DNA of 50,785 nt from RUG12461 sp045661345 (GCA_045661345.1 JAZRFM010000006.1:1-50785), one strand, 5' to 3'; counted from the first letter of the stretch, positions 14,020-23,102 are shown. Translations and numbers: made by a program. Notes: generated by a model from the sequence alone, not told the origin.

Positions 14020-15597
14020 ATGAATGACCAGGATACCATGAAGGAAGTAAAGGAATTGATCAGATCGCAATACGGCGAAAACAAACGGATCACAGATGAT
14101 CATTATGACAGGTCTCTGGCGGTCAAATGCAAAAACGGTACCTTTGTCGGCAGGAAAAATGAGGGACTCGTGGAATACAAGGGGATTCCCTTTGTCGGAA
14201 AGCAGCCTGTCGGGGATCTGCGCTGGAAGGCACCGGTGGATGTCACGAATGATGACGGGGTATATGAGGCATACTACAACGCGAAAAGCCCCTTCGGGAA
14301 TGAAGAGCTGGAGCTCGGCTCCCTTTATTATCAGGGAGAGGACTGCCTGTATCTGGACATATGGAAATCGGATCAGGAGAGCAATGAAAAGAGGCCGGTC
14401 ATGGTATGGGTTCACGGAGGCGCTTATGAATCGGGAGGAACGGCCGATCCTCTGTATGCGGGCGACAACTTCGTGAGAGAACATCCGGATATCATCGTCG
14501 TCGCCATTGAATACCGGCTCGGTGTTTTCGGTTTTCTGCATCTGGCTCATCTGCCGGACGGAAAGGATTATCCGGACGCACAGAACCTGGGGCTCATGGA
14601 TCAGATGATGGCTCTGAAGTGGGTGCATGAGAATATAGCAGCCTTCGGCGGTGATCCCGATAACGTCACGATCTGGGGAGAATCCGCCGGAGCCGGAAGC
14701 GTGACGCTGCTGCCGCTGATCAGAGGCTCCCAGACATGTTTCAAACGGGTCATAGCCCAGAGCGGCTCCCCCACCCTTTCCAGGTCGCCGGAGCAGGCCA
14801 TCGCATGCACAGCCACAATCATGGAGCTCCTGGGCTGCAAAAGCGTCTCTGATCTGAAAAGCATCGATGCTGCGAAGCTTTTTGAAGCTTCCTCCGCGAT
14901 CAGTTTATGTGTGGCTCCGGAAAGAGACGGCAGCTTCCTGCCAACAGATCCCTACGCAGCTTATGCAAAGGGCGCGGCGAAGGACATAGCGTTTCTTCAG
15001 GGCTGCAATAAGGATGAGATGAACGTCTTTGTGGTCGGCTTCGGGGACGCCTGGAGTGAATGGGCGCATGACCGCAAGAATACAAGGCTTGCCGCTTTGC
15101 CGGATGACAAAAAAGCGCTTGTGGACAGCTTCTGCGATGACGTCAGGGGAGAGTGCCTAGGGGACTACAGCCGTCTGATCGACCAGATCTGGTTTAATGC
15201 GCCTGCCATCCGCATGTCGGAGGAGCAGACCAGGGGCGGCGGAAAATCCTATACCTACTACTACACGGTGGAATCGGCGGAGCCAGTGAAATGCGGGCAT
15301 GGAGATGAGCTAACGATTGTCTTCAATCACCCGGAAATTGCCGGTGAAAGAGTCTATGACGAAACCTTCCAGAAAACCCTGCGGATGATGTGGGCTCAGT
15401 TTGCCAGAACCGGCGATCCTTCGCTTTCCGCAGAGATCTCTCCCGACGGCAGGGCGCATGAATGGCCGCTCTATGACAGTGCAGACAGGAAAGTGATGGT
15501 TTTCGAAGAGTTTGATATTCACCCGGAGAAGGAATCCGAAAGAAAAATGGTAGACTGGGACAGGACCTATTTCCTGACTGAATACTATTGCTTCTAA
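14020..15597 (+). CDS. Type B carboxylesterase
   Basis: A 525-residue alpha/beta hydrolase of the carboxylesterase/lipase family. The oxyanion-hole segment is VMVWVHGGAYESGG, the nucleophile elbow is GESAGAGS (Ser222) and the catalytic His427 is in CGHGDEL. EDCLYLDIWK is the family's second signature. There is no signal peptide, so it should be cytoplasmic and cleave ester groups from small molecules. Acetyl or feruloyl sugar esters would suit the plant-polysaccharide locus downstream, but that is inference. AAGGAG lies 9 nt before ATG 14020; the longer frame to 13927 is the decayed hicB tail. Confidence 0.88.
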   Translation: MNDQDTMKEVKELIRSQYGENKRITDDHYDRSLAVKCKNGTFVGRKNEGLVEYKGIPFVGKQPVGDLRWKAPVDVTNDDGVYEAYYNAKSPFGNEELELGSLYYQGEDCLYLDIWKSDQESNEKRPVMVWVHGGAYESGGTADPLYAGDNFVREHPDIIVVAIEYRLGVFGFLHLAHLPDGKDYPDAQNLGLMDQMMALKWVHENIAAFGGDPDNVTIWGESAGAGSVTLLPLIRGSQTCFKRVIAQSGSPTLSRSPEQAIACTATIMELLGCKSVSDLKSIDAAKLFEASSAISLCVAPERDGSFLPTDPYAAYAKGAAKDIAFLQGCNKDEMNVFVVGFGDAWSEWAHDRKNTRLAALPDDKKALVDSFCDDVRGECLGDYSRLIDQIWFNAPAIRMSEEQTRGGGKSYTYYYTVESAEPVKCGHGDELTIVFNHPEIAGERVYDETFQKTLRMMWAQFARTGDPSLSAEISPDGRAHEWPLYDSADRKVMVFEEFDIHPEKESERKMVDWDRTYFLTEYYCF

Positions 15598-15606
15598 AAT
15601 AAAAAA

Positions 15607-15687
15607 GGTTGACACAGCATGCATCTGTGCAACCAGGTATCAAAGGAGGGCTCTCCCGCCCTCAGACATGCCGGAGGAGGGAGAGCC
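15607..15687. repeat. Two hairpins after the carboxylesterase gene
   Basis: GGTTG-ACACAG pairs with CTGTG-CAACC (15607-15634), and GGCTCTCCC pairs with GGGAGAGCC (15649-15687). Neither is followed by a clear T run. They lie between convergent genes and may act as transcript ends or processing sites. Confidence 0.4.
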
Positions 15688-15716
15688 GGAACGTGAAACC
15701 GCCGGGGTTTATGGTA

Positions 15717-15965
15717 TCAGTTCGCCTCGTCTGCCACGTACTCCAGAAGGATCCTTGCGTCTTCCTGCTTCTCAATGGATAATTCCAGATTTGTGAGTTT
15801 GGATACACCGTTTAGAATCGTATTCACCGTAAGCAGCTGTGCTAATTTACTTTTCAGGTTGATTCTGTCGCCCTCGTCCGAAATCAATTCCACATTTCCA
15901 CTGCACCGGTCAAGTGCCTTACAAAAAGCGTCTACATTGTTTACCTTTGTGATTTTAAAAATCAT
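15717..15965 (-). CDS. HPr-fold protein lacking the phosphorylatable histidine
   Basis: An 82-residue protein whose pattern fits the HPr fold: VELISDEGDRINLKSKLAQLL (strands B-C with the KS of helix B) and ILLEYVADE at the end. The region where HPr carries the PEP-phosphorylated His (normally GLHARPA) reads VNNVDAFCKALDRCSG, with no His. It therefore cannot be a normal PTS phosphocarrier. A regulatory or structural role, as in other HPr-like proteins of Clostridia, is possible. It stands alone. Confidence 0.55.
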   Translation of the reverse strand: MIFKITKVNNVDAFCKALDRCSGNVELISDEGDRINLKSKLAQLLTVNTILNGVSKLTNLELSIEKQEDARILLEYVADEAN

Positions 15966-16179
15966 CTTTTCTTCCTCTCTTTCTCTGTCAGGATCCGGAA
16001 CTGATATACGAGAGATACTCTATCCCCCACAGAGTTCTGTATGAATACCCGTTGGCTGAGTTTTGTCTCTTTTTCAATCATATCCCCGTTGTCAACGCTT
16101 CAAAGAAGCTCCCATAACGGTCTCCGTTGATGTCATTTTAAAAGACTCCCGTCACCAGTCATCCTCTCAGGCTTCTATA

Positions 16180-16842
16180 TTACCTCTTTTCATCCGGTCC
16201 GTAAAGGGGATCCATCTCGGAAGCAGGCTCTTCCCTGATGAGCTTCGAAAAAACCTTGTAGTAGAAGAAGGAGCACACATAGGAGACTCCTGCAAAACCC
16301 ACCACCAGCATGATCATCATGAAGCCGATATTCCGAATCGCAAGAAATGCCGCGATGCCCTGGATCAGCATCGTGACCAGCGTATAGGGAACAAAGAATC
16401 CAAAGGCCATCTTGGCCGCATTCTTGACATGGGTCAGGAGAACATCGTCCATCTTTGCCATCACAGGGAACAACCAGGACACGATGATCCACAGGAGGAT
16501 CCCTATCCCGTAGGACAGGATCGTAAAAATCCGGGAGTATTCCGGCATCACCTCACTCATGCCCCCCCAGAACCGGAGGTCAAAAAAGAGAAGGAGTAGT
16601 ACGGCAAGAATGACGAGCCATGCCGCAGTGCTCTGCTTAAAGTTTCGCTTGAAGGCCTTGAAAAAGGTCTGAACCACATATCCGTCCCCGTAGCGCACAG
16701 ACCGGAGGCTCACCGTATACATGGCCGTCAGGGATGCTCCCAGAGTGAAGATCGGCAGAGAGCATACGAGGAACAGGATATTCAACACCAGAAGATCCGT
16801 CAGCTTATTCAGTATCCGAATGATAACATTATCCGAACCCAT
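16180..16842 (-). CDS. YesL family (DUF624) membrane protein
   Basis: A 220-residue protein with about five membrane segments. The DUF624 hallmarks are LTDLLVLNILFLVCSLPIFT and LGASLTAMYTV near the N-terminus. YesL-type proteins accompany carbohydrate ABC importers of the CUT1 type in Firmicutes, with unknown function. The ATG overlaps the stop of the MalG-type permease gene by one base, so the two are coupled. It is the last gene of the importer operon. Confidence 0.85.
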   Translation of the reverse strand: MGSDNVIIRILNKLTDLLVLNILFLVCSLPIFTLGASLTAMYTVSLRSVRYGDGYVVQTFFKAFKRNFKQSTAAWLVILAVLLLLFFDLRFWGGMSEVMPEYSRIFTILSYGIGILLWIIVSWLFPVMAKMDDVLLTHVKNAAKMAFGFFVPYTLVTMLIQGIAAFLAIRNIGFMMIMLVVGFAGVSYVCSFFYYKVFSKLIREEPASEMDPLYGPDEKR

Positions 16843-17741
16843 TATTTAATACCCGAAATTGCAATCGACTCTATAATCATGCGCTGGAAGATAAAGAACA
16901 GCAACAGCGTGGGCAGCATGGCGATCACCGACGCGGCCATGATCAGGGCATAATCGGACTGGATCGCATAGTAGGAGTTGAAAGAACGGATGACCACCTG
17001 CAGGGTCCAGTTTTTCTCACTCCGAAGGAAGATGGTGGGAGCAAGATAGTCGTTCCAGATCCCCATGAACCACAGCATCAGCTGGGTTCCCAAAGCTCCC
17101 TTCATCAGGGGAAGGAAGATCTTGTAGTAAATCCGGAAGTAGTTACAGCCGTCCAGCTTCGCCGCATCCATCAGATCCGAGGGAATGCTGTAGAGGTTCT
17201 GCCGCAGAAAGAAGATCATGCTGATATTTCCAAAACATCCGGGAATGATGAGGGGCAACAGGGAGTCCGTCCAATGGAGCTTCGTAAACAGTACATACTG
17301 CGGAATCATAACCACCGCAAAGGGGATCATGATGGTGGCAAGAAGCACCATGAAAATCTGCGCCTTACCCCGGAATTTCATCTTGGCAAAGGCAAAGGCC
17401 GCCAGAGAAGAGGTGAAGCCTCCGATGAGAAGCACCGGGATCTCAACCTTGATGGTATTTAATATACCGCTGATAAACTGTCCCTTGGAAAGCACCTCTG
17501 CGTATTTTCCGATGAGGATCGGATCCGGTATAATGGAAAACTGTCCGGAAAGGATCTGATTCTTGGTCATGAAGGAGGTAGCTACCATGTAAAGCAGCGG
17601 GAACACCATGATCACCGCCACCAGGAGCAGAATCACCAGAATGATGCCGGTGACAAATTTTTCCCTGGGGGAGGTTACCTTGGAGGTCTGATAATCAGCG
17701 TCCTTGTTTTTTCTTTTTTTTGCATTTGCTTCGCTCATCAC
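16842..17741 (-). CDS. Carbohydrate ABC transporter permease, MalG type
   Basis: A 299-residue CUT1 permease with six membrane segments. The N-terminal cytoplasmic tail is Lys-rich. The EAA loop, DAAKLDGCNYFRIYYKIFLP, contacts the ATPase. LLLFFIFQRMIIESIAISGIK is the typical MalG C-terminus. It pairs with the permease at 17751-18659 and the binding protein at 18738-20240. No ATP-binding subunit is encoded nearby, so a shared MsiK-type ATPase probably energises the importer. Confidence 0.92.
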   Translation of the reverse strand: MMSEANAKKRKNKDADYQTSKVTSPREKFVTGIILVILLLVAVIMVFPLLYMVATSFMTKNQILSGQFSIIPDPILIGKYAEVLSKGQFISGILNTIKVEIPVLLIGGFTSSLAAFAFAKMKFRGKAQIFMVLLATIMIPFAVVMIPQYVLFTKLHWTDSLLPLIIPGCFGNISMIFFLRQNLYSIPSDLMDAAKLDGCNYFRIYYKIFLPLMKGALGTQLMLWFMGIWNDYLAPTIFLRSEKNWTLQVVIRSFNSYYAIQSDYALIMAASVIAMLPTLLLFFIFQRMIIESIAISGIK

Positions 17742-17750
17742 CCTACCCCC

Positions 17751-18659
17751 TTAATCTATGGTCTGAACCCATCGATCCTGACCCCAGAAGTTGATCGCAG
17801 TTATGATAAAGATGATAATCGCCAGCAGAACCGCCACCGCGCACCCGTATCCCAGCTGTCCGTTGGTAAATGCTTTTTCAAACAGGTAGAACACCACCGT
17901 GGCAGAGCTGTAATTCGGACCGCCGTTGGGAGTCATGACCTGCACCTCCACAAATACCTGGAAGCCGCCGATAAGGGAGGTAATCAGCACGTAGAAAGTT
18001 ACCGGTGAAAGCAGAGGCAGGGTGATGCTCCTGAATCTCTGCCAGGCGTTGGCCCCGTCGATTTCCGCCGCTTCATAATAGTCCCTCGGAATGTTCTGCA
18101 AACCCGCCAGGTACAGGATGATCGTACCTCCCAGGCCCTTCCAGACCATAAAGATGATCATGGAGATCTTTACCATGGTCTCGTCTCCCAGCCAATTGGG
18201 ACCGTGGAGTCCGGTGAGGGCTTTGATAATGCTGTTCAGAAGGCCATAGTCATAGTTGAATACCCAGGCCCAGAGAATGGAAACAGCCACCAGGGAGGAA
18301 ACTACAGGTACATAGTACATAGTGGTCAGCGCCCGTTTCATGGGCATCTTCCGGTTCAGAGCCATGGCGATCAGGATGCCGAGGATCATGCCGATAGGAA
18401 TACCGATCATGTAAATGACAGTGGTTCCCATGGATTTCCAGAACTTCGCATCGGAAAGGATTCTGGCGTAGTTCTGCAGACCGACCATGTTTCCCCAGAG
18501 GGAATTCATACCGGTCCATTTACTCATGCTGGCGATAACAGCGAAAACGATGGGATAGGCCATAAAAAGCGCAAATCCAACCAGGGGAGCTGCCACAAAG
18601 AGCCATGCCCATCTCTCTTCACGTTTTGCCATCGCGGACATTTTAATCTTTTTCCCCAT
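17751..18659 (-). CDS. Sugar ABC transporter permease, MalF type
   Basis: A 302-residue CUT1 permease with six membrane segments. The EAA loop is YYEAAEIDGANAWQRFRSIT. GKKIKMSAMAKREERWAWLF opens the protein. ATG 18659 has GAGGT 7 nt upstream and is preferred to the frame start at 18686, which runs into an upstream hairpin. It ends 9 bases before the MalG-type gene. By context the substrate is probably an arabino- or arabinoxylo-oligosaccharide. Confidence 0.92.
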   Translation of the reverse strand: MGKKIKMSAMAKREERWAWLFVAAPLVGFALFMAYPIVFAVIASMSKWTGMNSLWGNMVGLQNYARILSDAKFWKSMGTTVIYMIGIPIGMILGILIAMALNRKMPMKRALTTMYYVPVVSSLVAVSILWAWVFNYDYGLLNSIIKALTGLHGPNWLGDETMVKISMIIFMVWKGLGGTIILYLAGLQNIPRDYYEAAEIDGANAWQRFRSITLPLLSPVTFYVLITSLIGGFQVFVEVQVMTPNGGPNYSSATVVFYLFEKAFTNGQLGYGCAVAVLLAIIIFIITAINFWGQDRWVQTID

Positions 18660-18683
18660 TTCATTTACCTCAGTTTCAGACAA

Positions 18684-18714
18684 CACAAGCCCCTCGAACA
18701 GGGAGGGGCTTGTA
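18684..18714 (-). promoter_or_regulatory. Intercistronic hairpin between the binding-protein and permease genes
   Basis: CAAGCCCCTC and GAGGGGCTTG form a perfect 10-bp stem with a 7-nt loop in the 78-base gap. With no U run it resembles the mRNA-stabilising or attenuating hairpins that allow more binding protein than permease to be made. Confidence 0.65.
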
Positions 18715-18737
18715 TGCGGTTTGTATATCTCCTGTTA

Positions 18738-20240
18738 TCAATTGGTTGCGGAATTCTGGAGCTCGATGGCATCATCCAGGGCGGCCTGCATCTCAGGCTC
18801 AACCTGTGCCAGATAATCCTCTACCGAAATGTCGCCGTTCTTGATGTTGAAGACACCGGACCAGAAGGGGGTGAACCACTCTCCGTTGTAGGTGTAGTCG
18901 GTTTCCTGAAGAGCTGCCTGATAGTGATCGTTTCCGTCGAAGTATCCGAAGATAACGTCTACATTGGAAGCGTAGGGAACGGTGCCGTCATTGACCGCGT
19001 CACGGAACTCGCCGTAAGCCATTTCGGTGATATTGGGAAGCTGGATGGAGTTTCCTCCGATGATACCGGAAACCTCACGCTGACCCTCCGGATCGGTGGA
19101 AAGCTTAGCGATCAATTCAGCACAAAGCTCGGGAGATTCGGTCTGGGAAGATACACAGTAGCCGACGGATCCCATCCAGGTGTGGCTCTTGCCGTCGCCG
19201 CTGGGGCCTACCGGCCATCCGCAGAGATTCCACTCGTAGGGGAAAGTGCTGTCATCCATGAAAGCCGCCACATCCCAGGTGCCGCAGGCATAGAAGGCAA
19301 CCTGACCGTCCAGCCATCTCTGATATCCGCCGAGAGCCGTATCCTGATCCACAGAGGGGGTCAATCCGTTCTTGGTCAGATCGGTGTAGAAGGTAAGCGC
19401 CTCGGTGAGCTGCGGGTTGTTCGTCACATTTACCTTGGTCATGTCGTCATTCAGGAACTTCACACCGTTGCTGTACAGGAAGGGAGTCATACCAAACTGA
19501 TCCGCGTTGGCAACGCCCCATTGATCGATCTCGCCGTCTCCGTCCTTATCAATGGTCAGCTTCTTGCAGACCTCTACGAACTCATCGTAGGTATAGGGAT
19601 TCTCCGGATCGGGATATTCGAGACCCGCCTCATCAAAGAGATCCTGGTTATAAGCGAAGGCGAAGCAGGAAAGATCCTTTGGAAGAGCGTAGACATCTCC
19701 TTTTCCGATGTCCTTGCCATCGTAGCGGTAAATGCTCTGTGCCGTGCCCCATACGCTGTCCAGAGTCCCCGCATCAATATAGCTGTCAAGAGGAAGCACA
19801 TAGCCGTTGTCCACATAGGAGCGAACCGCGGAAGGTCCTACATAGAAGATATCCGGAAGGTCGCCGGCCGTCATGTTCGCGATCATCTTCTGATTGTATT
19901 CGTCCTGGGTGGTGATCTCGAATACTACCTCTTTGATCTCATCGCTGTGATCCGTTACAAAATCCTGAACCAGCTTCTTGTAAACTTCCTTCTCATGCTC
20001 CTGCATGTAAAGGAATACGCGGATGGTCTTGTCTCCGTTTCCGGTAAGAGAATCGCTGGAACTTCCGTCATCAGCAGCCGCCTCCTGTGCCGGAGCCTCC
20101 TCTGCCGCCGCATCGCCTGCACCGGCATCCGCAGCCGGAGCAACCTCTCCGCCCTGATCCGTAGTGGTCACACCACAGCCTGCCAGCATGGATGCACCCA
20201 GCACTCCCGCCAAAGTCATTGCAAGCAATTTCTTTTTCAT
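18738..20240 (-). CDS. Extracellular sugar-binding lipoprotein of an ABC importer
   Basis: About 500 residues. A lipoprotein signal peptide (MKKKLLAMTLAGVLGASMLA) ends at the lipobox LAGC. An Ala/Asp/Glu-rich linker follows, then a family 1 solute-binding fold: TIRVFLYMQEHEKEVYKKLV, then DLPDIFYVGPSAV, FAFAYNQDLFDEAGLEYP and GQVAFYACGTWDVAAF. Acidic and aromatic residues fit oligosaccharide binding. ATG 20240 is preceded by GGAGGG. It is the first gene of the importer operon, behind a strong promoter that faces the divergent regulator gene. Confidence 0.93.
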   Translation of the reverse strand: MKKKLLAMTLAGVLGASMLAGCGVTTTDQGGEVAPAADAGAGDAAAEEAPAQEAAADDGSSSDSLTGNGDKTIRVFLYMQEHEKEVYKKLVQDFVTDHSDEIKEVVFEITTQDEYNQKMIANMTAGDLPDIFYVGPSAVRSYVDNGYVLPLDSYIDAGTLDSVWGTAQSIYRYDGKDIGKGDVYALPKDLSCFAFAYNQDLFDEAGLEYPDPENPYTYDEFVEVCKKLTIDKDGDGEIDQWGVANADQFGMTPFLYSNGVKFLNDDMTKVNVTNNPQLTEALTFYTDLTKNGLTPSVDQDTALGGYQRWLDGQVAFYACGTWDVAAFMDDSTFPYEWNLCGWPVGPSGDGKSHTWMGSVGYCVSSQTESPELCAELIAKLSTDPEGQREVSGIIGGNSIQLPNITEMAYGEFRDAVNDGTVPYASNVDVIFGYFDGNDHYQAALQETDYTYNGEWFTPFWSGVFNIKNGDISVEDYLAQVEPEMQAALDDAIELQNSATN

Positions 20241-20263
20241 GTACTTTCCCTCCTGCATTGAAA

Positions 20264-20398
20264 TTAGTTTACATTTTTCTCGATCATCCCGTCATTCTGA
20301 CGAAGAATGATCTCGTTTTCAACCTCGATAAGTGCATTTTAATATAGCATATAGGAATTGTCAAGGAAATATTTTATTTTCTTCTAAAATAATTTATT
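20264..20398 (-). promoter_or_regulatory. Promoter and leader of the importer operon
   Basis: On the minus strand TTGACA (20364-20359) and TAAAAT (20341-20336) are 17 nt apart. Upstream of the -35 is an inverted repeat, ATTTTA-n8-TAAAAT (about 20372-20392). The leader contains a hairpin (TCATTCT/AGAATGA, 20292-20310). A TTAGTTT half-site at 20264-20270 also occurs in the palindrome before the glycosidase operon. Confidence 0.75.
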
Positions 20399-20435
20399 TA
20401 TTTCAAAAACATCTAAACAATCTATAGTATTTCTC

Positions 20436-20501
20436 TTGACCCTGAAGGATTTTTCGCATATAGTACTGAAATAGACGAAGGAAACGAATGAATTCGTTTC
20501 C
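20436..20501 (+). promoter_or_regulatory. Promoter of the ArsR-type regulator with downstream palindrome
   Basis: TTGACC (20436-20441) and TATAGT (20459-20464) are 17 nt apart. Just past the likely transcription start lies a palindrome (arms ggaaacgaat and attcgtttcc, 20480-20501). It is identical to the one at 674-695 and may be an operator or a dispersed repeat. Confidence 0.75.
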
Positions 20502-20533
20502 CATAAAAGACATCATAGAAAGAAGGGATCCTC

Positions 20534-21460
20534 ATGGTTCATATCTCCAATCCCGATGATGGTCTGGAACTGTTCAAGACTCTGGGCTCCGAGGTTCGGA
20601 TTGACATCATCAAGCTTCTGCTCTCTCATAAACAGATGAATATGAATGAGATTGCAAAGGAACTTCAGATCACCAACGGCGCCCTCACCAGCCATATCAA
20701 GAGGCTGGAGAATGCCGGGTTGATCCTGATCAGCAATGAACCCTCCGGACATGGAAATCAGAAGCTCTGCTCCCTACGGCGTGAAAAAATCCTCATAGAT
20801 TTCGAATCTCCAGGGACTCTCCAGAATGTCTCCAATGCCAACATCAAGATCGGACACTACTCCGATTACAAAGTCTTCCCTACCTGCGGTCTGGCCACGG
20901 CACAGGCTCTCATCGGGGAGGTGGATGACACCCGGTATTTTTCCCATCCGGACCGGTATGGCGCCGACATTCTCTGGTTTACCAGGGGCTATGTGGAATA
21001 CGAGATCCCGAATTTCATTCCCACGGCCCAAAGGATCACCCAGATCCAGCTTTCCGCGGAGCTCTCCTCCGAGGCTCCGGGGGTCAACTCCGTCTGGCCC
21101 AGCGACATCACATTCTCCATCAACGACAAGGAGATCGGTATGTGGACCTCCCCCGGGGACTTCGGAGATGTGCGTGGGATCTTTACCCCGGAATGGTGGT
21201 TCCCCAACTGGAATCAATACGGTCTCCTAAAGCTCCTGGTGATCAACGAAACCGGCACCTTCGTTGACGGACTCCAGATCTCTGATGTTTCCATCGACGA
21301 TTTCCATCTGGATTACCGCAGCAAGCTCCGCTTCCGTTTCGCCGTCAAGGATGACGCGGAGCATATCGGCGGACTAACCATTTTCGGCAGCACCTTCGGA
21401 AATTATGCCCAGGATATCCGGGTCAGCCTCAGCTATACCCCCATAGGAGATGAGGAATAA
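20534..21460 (+). CDS. ArsR-type transcriptional regulator fused to a large C-terminal domain
   Basis: A 308-residue protein. Residues about 5-80 form a winged helix: FKTLGSEVRIDIIKLLLSHK, then MNEIAKELQITNGALTSHIK. The remaining 220 residues are beta-rich (VEYEIPNF, ITQIQLSAELSSEAPG, LRFRFAVKDDAEHIGGLTIF) and look like a beta-sandwich that could sense a sugar. Typical ArsR metal ligands are absent. The gene diverges from the importer operon and lies directly beside the glycosidase operon, so it is the likely local regulator. Inferred signal: arabinose-containing oligosaccharides. It may be a repressor or an activator. Confidence 0.8.
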   Translation: MVHISNPDDGLELFKTLGSEVRIDIIKLLLSHKQMNMNEIAKELQITNGALTSHIKRLENAGLILISNEPSGHGNQKLCSLRREKILIDFESPGTLQNVSNANIKIGHYSDYKVFPTCGLATAQALIGEVDDTRYFSHPDRYGADILWFTRGYVEYEIPNFIPTAQRITQIQLSAELSSEAPGVNSVWPSDITFSINDKEIGMWTSPGDFGDVRGIFTPEWWFPNWNQYGLLKLLVINETGTFVDGLQISDVSIDDFHLDYRSKLRFRFAVKDDAEHIGGLTIFGSTFGNYAQDIRVSLSYTPIGDEE

Positions 21461-21480
21461 CGTCAGATCTGATTCACATG

Positions 21481-21513
21481 AAACCGGCGGCCCGAAAGGC
21501 CGCCGTTTCCTTA
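21481..21513 (+). terminator. Terminator between the regulator gene and the convergent GH43 gene
   Basis: The stem CGGCGGCC/GGCCGCCG with loop CGAAA is followed by TTTCCTT. It can serve the plus-strand regulator; the minus-strand GH43 gene ends at its edge. Confidence 0.8.
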
Positions 21514-22881
21514 TGCTTCAATTCTTTTCTTTGCCCAGAAGGCAATTCCTCTTTCGTTCACGCCGCAGAGACCGATGGTCTCGGTTTCCCGCTCCCTGTC
21601 ATAGATCAGTGCCGCGTGAACCTCCTCCCGGTGGGGACCGTAGGCGATACGAAGGGTGGTTCCCCTTTGGCCCGTCTCCACGATTTCCCAGCTCCCCTGT
21701 ACCGAACAGTGTTCATAATAGCCCGCCTCTCCAAGACGCATGGGAGAGGCAGTGCTGATGCCCTGAGGCACAGAGGGCACGAAATCAATCCGTTCGTAGA
21801 ACCCCCTCAGTTCCTCCGGGGAAAAGCTCATCTCCCCTTCCCCCGCGTATATCCCGGGGGATACATAGGGCCAGCCCTCCCTGGAAAAATAAAGGCTCCT
21901 GACCTGCATGGTAGATGGCTCCGGTGCCTCGGTAAAGTTCTTTTCCCGGATATGAAGCACCACATACCACCTTTCATCCTCGTCCCGCAGAATGGAATTG
22001 TGTCCCGGCCCCATATAGGCTGTCCCCTCATTCCAGGCATAGCCCGCCATCAGAAGATTCCCAATCTCGTTCCAGTCATCCTCCGGGGCAATCAGATCCC
22101 GCCCCCTTGCATCCAGAAAGGGGCCCTCGATGCTTCTGCTGCGGCCAACCCGGATCTGATAGTCCGTCTTCAGGGAGCCGTAGGAAACAAAGAGGTAATA
22201 ATAGCCGGTCTCCGCGTTCCAAATCATGTAAGGTCCCTCGATGGCGCCACTCATCCATAGGGGGCGCCTGGCCACGCATTTCCCGATGATCCTCTCCATC
22301 CTGCAGTCCGGCTTTCCTTCGGCACCCTTTTTCCAGGAAACGCTCTCCGGATGCCGGGAGAGTCCCGTTTCCTTATCCAGAGGCAGCACATAGCATCCCC
22401 CCCAGAAGGAGCCGTAAAGCATGGATAGCTCTCCCGTTGCATGATCCTCGATGATATTGGCATCGATCCCGTTTACCGGCAGGGCATCCCCCGTCTTCAG
22501 CACGATCCCCCGGGGGAGGAAAGGACCTTCCGGGCGGTCGCTGACCGCCAGGAAGATACAGGACTGCTGCACTCCCCAGCTGGAATTGGAGCAGTACAGC
22601 CGATACTCCTTCCCCACCTTCACAATATCCGGAGCCCAGATATCCCGGCTTCCCGTCCAGAGATAAGCCTCCTCCGGAACCCTCGGAACCACCTTCCCCA
22701 GGTTTTCCCAATGAATCAGATCCCTGGACCTTTTTCCCAGGGCTCCTGTACTGTAGACAAAATAATCCCCCGAGACCGGATCCCGATAGATCGCCGGGTC
22801 ATGGGTCATCCATAGCCCCGGCTGTTCCCGTTCCTCAAAGCGTTCCGGCTTTTCGGGTTCCTTTACATAGATCAGGCTCAT
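21511..22881 (-). CDS. Glycoside hydrolase family 43 enzyme, cytoplasmic
   Basis: A 456-residue five-bladed beta-propeller hydrolase. The catalytic base is in WMTHDPAIYRD, the pKa-modulating Asp in DIWAPDIVKV and the acid in GAIEGPYMIWNAETGYYYLF. GPGHNSILRDEDERWYVVLH is also a family block. A beta-sandwich-like C-terminal domain (GTTLRIAYGPHREEVHAALI) follows. There is no signal peptide, so it acts inside the cell on imported arabino- or xylo-oligosaccharides. Its start overlaps the stop of a 52-residue protein (ATGA), so translation is probably coupled. It is the last gene of the glycosidase operon. Confidence 0.88.
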   Translation of the reverse strand: MSLIYVKEPEKPERFEEREQPGLWMTHDPAIYRDPVSGDYFVYSTGALGKRSRDLIHWENLGKVVPRVPEEAYLWTGSRDIWAPDIVKVGKEYRLYCSNSSWGVQQSCIFLAVSDRPEGPFLPRGIVLKTGDALPVNGIDANIIEDHATGELSMLYGSFWGGCYVLPLDKETGLSRHPESVSWKKGAEGKPDCRMERIIGKCVARRPLWMSGAIEGPYMIWNAETGYYYLFVSYGSLKTDYQIRVGRSRSIEGPFLDARGRDLIAPEDDWNEIGNLLMAGYAWNEGTAYMGPGHNSILRDEDERWYVVLHIREKNFTEAPEPSTMQVRSLYFSREGWPYVSPGIYAGEGEMSFSPEELRGFYERIDFVPSVPQGISTASPMRLGEAGYYEHCSVQGSWEIVETGQRGTTLRIAYGPHREEVHAALIYDRERETETIGLCGVNERGIAFWAKKRIEA

Positions 22882-23036
22882 AGCTCGGTAAAGAATTTCT
22901 GCAGGTTGACTTCTGCCGTATCGTCCCCGATGACGGTTCTCTCCGGCATGGAACCCGGCACCCTGACAAGCTCAATGTCTGCGCAGACGATCCGGAAATG
23001 CTCCTGAGATCCGGGAACAAAATAGTTTTTTTTCAT
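22878..23036 (-). CDS. Small protein (52 residues) coupled to the GH43 gene
   Basis: The sequence begins MKKNYFVPGSQEHFRIVCAD and ends NLQKFFTEL. AAAGGA precedes the ATG, and the TGA overlaps the GH43 start by 4 bases. There is no signal peptide, membrane segment or known motif. The good ribosome binding site and exact overlap argue that it is translated. It might be a leader-type coupling peptide or a small operon protein. I do not recognise it. Confidence 0.6.
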   Translation of the reverse strand: MKKNYFVPGSQEHFRIVCADIELVRVPGSMPERTVIGDDTAEVNLQKFFTEL

Positions 23037-23102
23037 TGTTCAAATCCTTTCTCTGATGGAAATATTGTTTTTCTTCGGTGTAAAAATATCAGAAACCGTA
23101 TG

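Noticed and set aside
18204..20261. 685-codon plus-strand frame opposite the binding-protein gene
   Set aside because: Antisense to a lipoprotein gene with signal peptide and solute-binding motifs; a by-product of codon bias.
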